Shown here piece by piece: positions 16,214 to 22,473 of a stretch of DNA of 39,623 nucleotides. Numbering within the stretch: position 1 is the stretch's first letter; every line of letters begins with the position of its first letter. Both the position numbers and the translations under genes were made by a program. The DNA is from Planctomycetota bacterium (GTDB taxonomy: Bacteria > Planctomycetota > MHYJ01 > WSZJ01): contig JACPRD010000104.1 in NCBI GenBank assembly GCA_016190145.1, positions 1 to 39,623 on the forward strand, in the 5' to 3' direction. Below the pieces are notes generated by a model that saw only the letters and a list, made by a program, of their open reading frames with translations, did no database searches and had not been told where the DNA came from.

Positions 16214-17408
16214 TCAGGTCCTTGTCACCGAACGCATCGAAATGGCGAAGAGATCCTCCGGGGCTGTAGTCCTGTTCCACGGCGACGGCGGCTTCGGCGA
16301 GGATTCGGTTGCGTTCCTGCGGTGGGAGCCTGAGAAGCTCGCGCGCCGTCGGGGGCTGCGGCCCCGAGATTCCGGAGCCGGCGGTAAGTTCCGTTGTCGC
16401 GCCTGGACAGAGTTGCGCGGCCCGATCGCGGGTCACCACTCCCTCCGCGAGAGCCCGCAAAGCCAGCTGGCGAAGCCTCGAGGGCTCTTCGTGCCCCTTG
16501 AATTCCACAGGCTCGGACTTCCTCCAGCCCCTCGCGCTCATCGTCGTAAAGATCCCACTCAGGTGCCTCCTTTCGATGATGCCCAGGTCCGCCGCGCGGT
16601 AGGCCCAGGCCTGCATGCTCAATCCGTACTTCCGCTTGAGCAGGGCCAGTTCGTCCAGGCTGATGCGTCTTCTTCGCGCCCCGAGCTCACGGCGGGCGAC
16701 GGAAGCCGAAACGATGAAGGCTGCGGCGAAGCGGTGAGCCAGCTTCTCTTCCTCGGCGGCCGTGCTTCGCGCACAGGTCATGACGAGGTGCCCGAGTTCG
16801 TGCGCCAGATTGAAGCGCCTCCGATCGTCGGCCGCCCCTGAGCGGCTGATGACGACGGGGATCTTCTCGTTGGCCCATCCGGAGAGTCCATGAAACCCGG
16901 GGGCTTCCGATTCGCAGAAGACGACGATCCCGCCGTTTTCTTCAACCGACCCGGTGACGCTTTCGACGAAGTGGTCGTCCAGGCCCCATCGCTCGCGTAC
17001 AAGCGCGGCCGCGGACTCCGCGCCTTCGAAATTCGTCACGCTGACCGGCTTCGGCATGCGAGGCCGGCTTCCCGGCTCCAGCTTCTCCTGCAGCCAGACC
17101 TGGGCCTCGACCGGGCCGAGGACGAGACTTTTGACGCGTTCCGCCTCGCGCGTGGGTAGCGTCGAGAGCTTTCGAAATGCCAGCCAGCGGATACTCACGG
17201 TCGGCTCCTGAAGAAGAGTCTCCGCTCGCGTTCCGATTGCCCTGGCGAGCTTCAGCAGCACGGTGGGCTTGGGTGTGCTGCCGCCGCGTTCGTACTTCGA
17301 GAGCCCTGCCTTCGTCAGCGGGGTTCCCAGGTCGCCCAGCCGGCGGACGACTTCATCAAGAGTCAGGCCTGCCGCGAGGCGTGTTTGCCGAAGCCTCTCG
17401 CCGATCAT
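16194..17408 (-). CDS. XRE - ImmA/IrrE metallopeptidase fusion with MazE-like antitoxin tail
   Basis: A 404-residue protein. Residues 1-70 are an XRE helix-turn-helix (ERLRQTRLAAGLTLDEVV, SKYERGGSTP). Residues about 130-300 are an ImmA/IrrE-type zinc peptidase with HELGH (within FNLAHELGHLVM) and a downstream AEEEKLAHRFAAAFIV helix carrying the usual third ligand region. The last about 50 residues (TARELLRLPPQERNRILAEA, then a YSPGG..HFDAFGDKDLNDD tail) closely resemble the short antitoxins that precede MazF genes. Because the next, overlapping gene is MazF, the three parts probably act as regulator, processing peptidase and antidote. AGAGGTGAG precedes the ATG. Two 36-bp dyad units lie upstream. 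Confidence 0.85.
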   Translation of the reverse strand: MIGERLRQTRLAAGLTLDEVVRRLGDLGTPLTKAGLSKYERGGSTPKPTVLLKLARAIGTRAETLLQEPTVSIRWLAFRKLSTLPTREAERVKSLVLGPVEAQVWLQEKLEPGSRPRMPKPVSVTNFEGAESAAALVRERWGLDDHFVESVTGSVEENGGIVVFCESEAPGFHGLSGWANEKIPVVISRSGAADDRRRFNLAHELGHLVMTCARSTAAEEEKLAHRFAAAFIVSASVARRELGARRRRISLDELALLKRKYGLSMQAWAYRAADLGIIERRHLSGIFTTMSARGWRKSEPVEFKGHEEPSRLRQLALRALAEGVVTRDRAAQLCPGATTELTAGSGISGPQPPTARELLRLPPQERNRILAEAAVAVEQDYSPGGSLRHFDAFGDKDLNDDADA

Positions 17409-17424
17409 CCACTCACCTCTTTGT

Positions 17425-17496
17425 GTTGACTTCTTGTCGCATCACCTGCCGCTCGTCAACGTTGACAGGGTAACGATTCTCTCTATTTGTGTCAAC
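17425..17496. promoter_or_regulatory. Two tandem 36-bp dyad units, GTTGAC-N24-GTCAAC
   Basis: Unit 1 is 17425-17460 and unit 2 is 17461-17496; each begins GTTGAC and ends GTCAAC, and they abut so that the junction is a perfect palindrome GTCAACGTTGAC (17455-17466). On the minus strand TTGACA (17495-17490), 17 nt and TACCCT (17472-17467) form a promoter for the XRE-ImmA-MazF pair that overlaps the half-sites. A self-repressing operator for the XRE domain is the simplest reading. Confidence 0.65.
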
Positions 17497-17596
17497 AGAC
17501 AAGACACCTTCTCTGACCATTGTTCCGCTCCACAGACCTGGCGGAAGCGTCACAGTCCGTGCGTTGCAGCGAATTGTTCGACGTGTCATCACGGTC

Positions 17597-17602
17597 TATA
17601 AT
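17597..17602 (+). promoter_or_regulatory. -10 box TATAAT of a leaderless antitoxin gene
   Basis: A consensus TATAAT ends 6 nt before the ATG at 17609; TTGTTC (17575-17580) lies 16 nt upstream as a weak -35. Transcription should start at the A of ATG or within a base or two of it. Confidence 0.55.
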
Positions 17603-17608
17603 GACCCC

Positions 17609-17839
17609 ATGACCAACCTGCGCGCGGTCGTCAGGAACGGACGCCTGACCCTCGACCTGCCGACCACGCTCCCCGAAGGAACTACGCTCGACCTCGTCTT
17701 GGACGACGAGGACGACGATCCGACTCCGGCGGAGCGCAAGAAGGTCGATGCGGTGATCGCGAAGGGCTTGATATCCGCTGGAGTGGGCCGCCTCCGACGC
17801 GCGGACGAGCTGATCCGGGACCTTCGGGCGCGCCGGTGA
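17609..17839 (+). CDS. Orphan AbrB/MazE-like antitoxin
   Basis: A 76-residue protein beginning NLRAVVRNGRLTLDLPTTLP then EGTTLDLVL, the pattern of short antitoxins with an AbrB-like N-terminal strand pair, followed by an acidic patch (DDEDDDPT) and a helical C-terminus (ADELIRDLRARR). Such antitoxins usually precede a RelE/ParE- or PIN-type toxin, but no toxin follows: the next gene is a membrane protein. It may be an antitoxin left behind after toxin loss, or a solitary regulator. An upstream in-frame extension exists but the TATAAT position argues for this ATG. Confidence 0.65.
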   Translation: MTNLRAVVRNGRLTLDLPTTLPEGTTLDLVLDDEDDDPTPAERKKVDAVIAKGLISAGVGRLRRADELIRDLRARR

Positions 17840-17978
17840 CCGCGCGCGTCCTCGTCTCGGCGGAGGCGAGCCGATAGGTTCCTCGGATCGAGATATGGTG
17901 GCGCAGGGGGAGGACGGCAGCACCGCACCTCCGCTTCTGGTCCGCGATCGACGTCCATGAGTTGCTAGGATGGCAACC

Positions 17979-18218
17979 ATGCCTGCTGAACCAACGCAAA
18001 TGCCGGAGCCAGCAAAGGAGCCGGGATTCAACATCAACCGGTTTGGAATGCTCTGCGTGGTCGTCGCCTTCGGTTTCATGGTGTTTGGCGTCCTCCAAGA
18101 AGGCCGGATCACATGGGACACGGGTTTCATGTCGCTAGTCCTGATTTGCCTCCTGGTCCAGTTCATGTGCGGAGAACGCGAGCGCCGGCAGAGGCGCGGG
18201 CCCCCGGCGCCAGGCTGA
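17979..18218 (+). CDS. Small two-helix membrane protein
   Basis: A 79-residue protein with a Pro-rich start, two hydrophobic segments (MLCVVVAFGFMVFGVL and GFMSLVLICLLVQFM) and a basic tail (ERERRQRR). No family is recognised. The ATG at 17979 is preferred to the ATG at 17970 because TAGGAT (17966-17971) ends 7 nt before it and overlaps the earlier ATG; no Shine-Dalgarno is present. Confidence 0.5.
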   Translation: MPAEPTQMPEPAKEPGFNINRFGMLCVVVAFGFMVFGVLQEGRITWDTGFMSLVLICLLVQFMCGERERRQRRGPPAPG

Positions 18219-18285
18219 CGGGAAGGCGTTGTGACACCGTGGTCGACCCGGTTCGTGAAGCAGAGTCTGACGGAGAACACAGGGA

Positions 18286-18876
18286 ATGACGCCAGAATTG
18301 AAATCGCTGCTTGCGGAGGCGCATCGACGCCTTCATGTCTCTCGCTACGAGCGCCGCGGCGGCCAACCGGCCACGGAGGCGGCCCTCCATGCCTTCGAGT
18401 CGCAATTTGGAGCCATCCCTCCCGACTTCCGCTGGTACCTCAGCAACTGCGGCAGTGGCACGGTTGGTTCTGAACATGTGGACGGAATCGACAAGCTGTC
18501 GGAGACCCACCTGCGATTCCGACACGCGCGGGAGGACAATTCTTGGGAGGGCCAGGATTGCGTCTTCGTCTTCGGCACAGATGGAGGCGGGGGTTGGATG
18601 GGAATAGACACCGAATCAGGGCGCGTGGTTGTCATCTACGAGGACGGCGAGGTCGCGACCAAGGCCGCTTCCTTCCAGGAATTCCTGGTGAAGGGTCTTC
18701 TCGATGACGGAAAGCTACCCGCTGTGATTCCTGAAACCCGGTACGAGCCCCGCACGGGTTCGGATGATTGTGAGGCCCGAGGTCGAAAGCACGAGTGGTA
18801 CAACGCGGATGGCCGCCACTCGGGGTGTTATCACTGCGCCACGGTTCGATTGGGTCAACTCTGGAAGAAGAAGTAG
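18286..18876 (+). CDS. SUKH (SMI1/KNR4) domain protein
   Basis: A 196-residue protein with the SMI1/KNR4 pattern: FESQFGAIPPDFRWYLSNCG, then FGTDGGGGWMGIDTESGRVV and a FQEFLVKGL helix. Bacterial SUKH proteins often act as immunity proteins against polymorphic toxins. The C-terminus (residues about 160-190) adds a Cys/His-containing segment (CEARGRKHEW, GCYHCATVRL) that looks like a small zinc-binding element. No cognate toxin is visible beside it, so it is an orphan immunity-like gene closing the accessory block. It is convergent with potC (16-nt gap). Confidence 0.75.
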   Translation: MTPELKSLLAEAHRRLHVSRYERRGGQPATEAALHAFESQFGAIPPDFRWYLSNCGSGTVGSEHVDGIDKLSETHLRFRHAREDNSWEGQDCVFVFGTDGGGGWMGIDTESGRVVVIYEDGEVATKAASFQEFLVKGLLDDGKLPAVIPETRYEPRTGSDDCEARGRKHEWYNADGRHSGCYHCATVRLGQLWKKK

Positions 18877-18892
18877 CCCGTCGACTCCGTCC

Positions 18893-19687
18893 TCACGCGT
18901 GGCTCTTCCTCTGCAACCACACCGACACCCCCACCAGCCCCATCGACGCCCCCAGCATCAGCGTCGCGAGCGCATTCACTTCCGGCGTCATTCCCGCGCG
19001 GCCCTGCATGGCGTAGATGTGGAGCGGGAGAGTGCGGAAGCCGCTTCCCCCGGCCGTGCAGAAGTAGGTGACGTAGAAATCGTCCAGCGACAAGGACAGG
19101 GACAGGCACGCGCCGGCGAGGACGGCGGGGGCGAGAAACGGGAGCGTGACGCGGAGGAAGGCCTGGGCGGGGGTGGCGCCGAGGTCGAGCGCCGCTTCCT
19201 CGAGGGACGGATCGAGGTCTTTGAGGCGGGCGCGGACGACGACCATGACGTAGGGGATCTGGAAGGCGACGTGGCCGGCGACGACGGCGGGGAGGGAGGA
19301 GAATTCGAGGCCGAGGGGGGCGAGGGCGGGGCGGAGGAAGCGTGCGAAGAGGACGAGGAGGCCGACGGCCATGACGATTTCGGGGACGAGGAGGGGGAGG
19401 TGGGCGAGGGCGTCGAGGGCGGGGGCGCGGCGGCGTTCGAGGGAGAGGGCGAGGGCGGTGCCGAGGGCGGTGGCGAGGGTGGCGGAGGCGAGGCCGACGG
19501 CGAGGGTGTTGCCGAGGGCGGGGCCGAGGGCGGGGTTTTCGAAGACGCGGGCGTACCAGGCGAGGGAGAAGCCGCCCCAGACGGTGGCGTGGCGGCTCGC
19601 GGTGAAGGAGTAGGCGGCGAGGACGGCGATGGGGGCCCAGAGGAACGCGAGGGCGGCGGCGGCGGGGAGGAATTTCAGGCGGCCCAT
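18893..19687 (-). CDS. potC: Spermidine/putrescine ABC transporter permease PotC
   Basis: A 264-residue inner-membrane permease with about six membrane segments and the cytoplasmic EAA-type loop DLGATPAQAFLRVTLP that docks the ATPase. N-terminal MGRLKFLPAAAALAFLW and the segments SFTASRHATVWGGFSLAWY and SLDDFYVTYF are typical of PotC/PotI (the latter usually reads SLDDFVISYF). The ATG at 19687 overlaps potB by 13 nt. The longer open frame upstream is antisense or out-of-frame potB sequence. The local DNA is extremely G/C-rich, with purine-rich GGCGAGGGC words on the plus strand. Confidence 0.92.
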   Translation of the reverse strand: MGRLKFLPAAAALAFLWAPIAVLAAYSFTASRHATVWGGFSLAWYARVFENPALGPALGNTLAVGLASATLATALGTALALSLERRRAPALDALAHLPLLVPEIVMAVGLLVLFARFLRPALAPLGLEFSSLPAVVAGHVAFQIPYVMVVVRARLKDLDPSLEEAALDLGATPAQAFLRVTLPFLAPAVLAGACLSLSLSLDDFYVTYFCTAGGSGFRTLPLHIYAMQGRAGMTPEVNALATLMLGASMGLVGVSVWLQRKSHA

Positions 19688-20505
19688 GGCGCGTCCTTTC
19701 CGCCGCGCAGGCGCGGGACGAGCGCGGCGCCGACGGCGAGCATGAGGAGGACGGCGAGGGCGGCGCCGAAGGGCCAGTTGGGGCGGACTTTTCCGAGGAA
19801 CTGGTCTTCGATGAGCGTGCCGAGCATGGGGACCTTGCCGCCGCCGAGGAGGCGCGGGACGACGAACTCGCCGAGGACGGGGACGAAGACGAGGAGCGAG
19901 CCCGCGGCGATGCCGGGGCGGCTCAGGGGAAGCGTGACGCGGCGGAAGGCCTGCCAGGGGGAGGCGCCGAGGTCGGCGGCGGCGTCGAGGAGGGCGGGGT
20001 CCTGTTTTTCGAGGGAGGCGTAGAGGGGGAGCACCATGAAGGGCAGGTATCCGTAGACGAGGCCGAGGAGGACGCCGGCGGCCGAGCCGAGGAGCGGGGT
20101 TTCGACGCCGCACGCGCGCAGGGCGCGGCCGAGCGGGGCTTCCGGGGAGAGGAGGATGAACCACGCGTAGGTGCGGACGAGGAAGTTGGTGAAGAAGGGC
20201 AGGACCACGAGGAAGAGGAGGGCATGGCGCCAGGCGCCGCGGGCGCGGGCGATGGTGAGGGCGAGGGGGTAGCCGATCGCGAGGCAGAGGGCGGTCGTCG
20301 CGGCGGCGAGCCAGGCGGAGTTCCAGACGGGGCCGCGCAGGATGACGCCTTCGAGCGCGCGGCGGTAGGCGTCGAGCGCCGGCGGCCAGTAGTCGAGCCC
20401 GGCGGGCGTTCGGCGGGCGAAGCTGATCACGGCGATGAGCGCGATGGGGAGCACAAAGAAGACGGCGAGCCACGCGGTAGCGGGCCAGGCGGCGCGCTTA
20501 ATCAC
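19675..20505 (-). CDS. potB: Spermidine/putrescine ABC transporter permease PotB
   Basis: A 276-residue permease, partner of PotC. It has about six hydrophobic segments, FFTNFLVRTYAWFILL (a PotB/PotH signature) and the EAA loop DLGASPWQAFRRVTLP. The GTG at 20505 overlaps the end of potA by 8 nt (GTGATTAA), so translation is coupled; the longer upstream frame is potA sequence in another frame. It ends inside the potC start. Confidence 0.92.
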   Translation of the reverse strand: MIKRAAWPATAWLAVFFVLPIALIAVISFARRTPAGLDYWPPALDAYRRALEGVILRGPVWNSAWLAAATTALCLAIGYPLALTIARARGAWRHALLFLVVLPFFTNFLVRTYAWFILLSPEAPLGRALRACGVETPLLGSAAGVLLGLVYGYLPFMVLPLYASLEKQDPALLDAAADLGASPWQAFRRVTLPLSRPGIAAGSLLVFVPVLGEFVVPRLLGGGKVPMLGTLIEDQFLGKVRPNWPFGAALAVLLMLAVGAALVPRLRGGKDAPWAA

Positions 20506-21568
20506 CGGAGACGAGCCTGAGATCGGCAGGCTCCCATCCGACGGCGACGCGCTCCCCCACCTGCGCGCGCGGCGCGTTCGGCGCGCGGACGAGGAGCGAC
20601 TTTCCGGGCAGGAACGCGACGCGGTAGCGCGTGTCGCGGCCGCCGTAGGCGACGTCTTCGACGGTCGCGGGCCAACCGGGGACGCCTCCCCCACCCGTGC
20701 GAAGCTGGACGCGCTCCGGCCGCAGCGCGAACGTCACGCGCTGCCCCGCGCGCAGCCCGTCCGCGGCGAGCTCCACTTCCGCGCCGAGCCCGTCGAGCCG
20801 CGCGCGCGCGCCCGCGGCGCCGGCGGACACGACTTCCCCTTCCAGAAAATTGCTCTCCCCCAGGAAATCCGCCACGAACCGCGTCGCGGGGCGCTCGTAG
20901 AGTTCGGCGGGCGTGCCCTGCTGCGCGACGCGGCCGCGGTGCATGACGGCGAGGCGGTCGGAGAGGGTGAGGGCTTCCTCCTGGTCGTGGGTGACGTGGA
21001 TGAATGTGAGGCCGAGTTTTTTCTGAAGGGCGCGCAGCTCGAGCTGCATGTCCTTGCGCAGCTTGAGGTCGAGCGCGCCGAGCGGCTCGTCGAGGAGCAG
21101 GACCGCGGGGCGCGTCACGAGCGCGCGCGCGAGCGCGACGCGCTGCTGCTGGCCGCCGGAGAGCTGGTTCGGGCGGCGCGCGGCGACGGCGTTCAGCTGG
21201 ACCATGTCGAGGGCGTCGCGGACGCGCACCGCGATGTCCGCCGGGCGCACGCCGGCGATTTCGAGGCCGAAGGCGACGTTGCGTTCGACGGTGAGGTGGG
21301 GGAAGAGGGCGTAGTTCTGGAAGACCAGGTTGACGTCGCGGCGCTGCGGGGGGACTTCGTTCGCGCGCGTGCCGTTGATGCGGAGTTCGCCGGAGTCGGG
21401 GGTGGCGAAGCCGGCGATCAGGCGGAGGGTAGTGGTTTTGCCGCAACCGCTCGGGCCGAGGAGGGAAAAGAACTCGCCTCGGCGGACGGAGAGCGAGACG
21501 CGGTCCACGACGGGGGTGGGACCGAAATGTTTGGATACATCGAGGAGTTCGACGGCGAAGTCGGGCAG
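20498..21568 (-). CDS. potA: Spermidine/putrescine ABC transporter ATPase PotA, probable CTG start
   Basis: The ATPase that drives the transporter: Walker A GPSGCGKTT, Q-loop VFQNYALFP, signature LSGGQQQR, Walker B VLLLDEPLGALD, switch His in VTHDQEEAL, then a TOBE-type regulatory domain (DFLGESNFLEG onward). The first ATG/GTG-type codon in frame, GTG 21508, would remove the conserved N-terminal strand (VELLDVSKHFGPTPVVDRV). Upstream of that segment the frame has no ATG, GTG or TTG before a TAA at the TATAAT box. A CTG at 21568 lies 7 nt after AGGAAG and is therefore the likely start, giving 356 residues. Confidence 0.9.
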   Translation of the reverse strand: MPDFAVELLDVSKHFGPTPVVDRVSLSVRRGEFFSLLGPSGCGKTTTLRLIAGFATPDSGELRINGTRANEVPPQRRDVNLVFQNYALFPHLTVERNVAFGLEIAGVRPADIAVRVRDALDMVQLNAVAARRPNQLSGGQQQRVALARALVTRPAVLLLDEPLGALDLKLRKDMQLELRALQKKLGLTFIHVTHDQEEALTLSDRLAVMHRGRVAQQGTPAELYERPATRFVADFLGESNFLEGEVVSAGAAGARARLDGLGAEVELAADGLRAGQRVTFALRPERVQLRTGGGGVPGWPATVEDVAYGGRDTRYRVAFLPGKSLLVRAPNAPRAQVGERVAVGWEPADLRLVSGD

Positions 21569-21594
21569 TTGTTTTCTTCCTGAAGAGGGCCGCG

Positions 21595-21600
21595 ATTATA
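21595..21600 (-). promoter_or_regulatory. -10 box TATAAT of the potABC operon
   Basis: A consensus TATAAT on the minus strand, about 26 nt upstream of the proposed CTG start. TTGAGG (21625-21620), 19 nt upstream, is a possible weak -35. The short leader contains AGGAAG. Confidence 0.5.
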
Positions 21601-21630
21601 GCGAGAGGCCTTCCGAAGTCCTCAAAGCCC

Positions 21631-21804
21631 CATCGCCTTTGATCCTCTTTTATCGCTTTTCCAAAGTCTTTCTTATCGCCTTTCATCGCCTTTGAAATCT
21701 TCCAATTCAAGAACCCGTGTCTAGTCAGGAACGGCCGAATTCCAGGCGATGAACGTCGATAGGAAAGGCCTTGGAAAAGCGATAAAAGAGGATCAAAGGC
21801 GATG
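21631..21804. repeat. 174-nt palindrome with 34-bp perfect outer arms
   Basis: Positions 21631-21664 and 21771-21804 are perfect reverse complements (34 bp). The pairing continues inward with few mismatches to about 21680/21755, then again perfectly for 10 bp (21682-21691 with 21744-21753). The arms are built of about 10-bp words such as CATCGCCTTT, GATCCTCTTT and TATCGCTTTT. It lies between the divergent potA and sigma-factor genes, upstream of both likely promoters, so it probably acts as DNA rather than RNA. Confidence 0.85.
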
Positions 21805-21890
21805 TCTTCTATCGCCGGCCTGAAGAATTCCGGATTCCTCCTGTAAGGCCCCTTCCACCTTCCGTCTCTAGAGTGAAGTCCCGAGGACAA

Positions 21891-22460
21891 ATGGCCCAGA
21901 CGGACCGAGAAACCCAGGACACGGACCTCGTCAGGCGGCACCTGGCCGGCGACCGCACGGCCATCGCACGCCTGATCGAGATCCACGAAGGACCCCTTCT
22001 CCGGTTCGCCCGCGCCCGCCTCGGCGATGAATCCCTCGCGCAGGACGCCGTCCAGGAGACGTTTCTCCGGTTCCTGCGCGAAGGAGCCCGGATGAGGGAC
22101 GTGAAGGCGCTGTTCCCCTGGTTCCTGCAGGTCGCCCGGCGCGTGTGCCTCGACCTGCAGCGCAAGGAGGGCTCGATGGAACGGAAACACGAGGGAGCGC
22201 GGCGCGAGGCGGCGGGGCCGGCGGTCGCGGCGCCCGACGAGGCGCTCATGAGCGGCGAGTCGAACGAGCGGGTGCGGGAAGCGGTCGCGCGCCTGCCCGA
22301 GGCGCAGCGCGAGGTGCTGCGGCTCAAGCTGTGGGAAGGATTGACGTACCGGGAGATCGGGACTCGGCTGGGGATGACGTTGACGAACGTGAGCTATCAC
22401 CTGGGGCAGGCGGTCCGGGCCGTGGCCGGGCAGCTTCGCTCGCAGGGGATCGTGGGCTAA
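21891..22460 (+). CDS. ECF-like sigma-70 family factor
   Basis: A 189-residue sigma factor with region 2 (ARARLGDESLAQDAVQETFL, FPWFLQVARRVCLDLQR) and region 4 (LPEAQREVLRLKLWEGLTY then REIGTRLGMTLTNVSYHL) and little between, the layout of extracytoplasmic-function sigma factors. The ATG at 21891 follows GAGGAC; a GTG at 21873 overlaps a TAGAGT box and is less likely. The next gene, 13 nt downstream, encodes a membrane protein with an anti-sigma-like N-terminus, so the pair probably forms a sigma/anti-sigma switch. Confidence 0.88.
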   Translation: MAQTDRETQDTDLVRRHLAGDRTAIARLIEIHEGPLLRFARARLGDESLAQDAVQETFLRFLREGARMRDVKALFPWFLQVARRVCLDLQRKEGSMERKHEGARREAAGPAVAAPDEALMSGESNERVREAVARLPEAQREVLRLKLWEGLTYREIGTRLGMTLTNVSYHLGQAVRAVAGQLRSQGIVG

Positions 22461-22473
22461 AGGAGAAGAAGTC

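Noticed and set aside
17425-17496. 36-bp repeat units as a minimal CRISPR array
   Set aside because: Only the 6-bp ends are shared, the interiors differ, there are no spacers between units and no cas genes; an operator fits better.
18764-20023. Long plus-strand Gly/Glu-rich frame
   Set aside because: It is antisense to potC/potB and consists of GEGEG-type low complexity.
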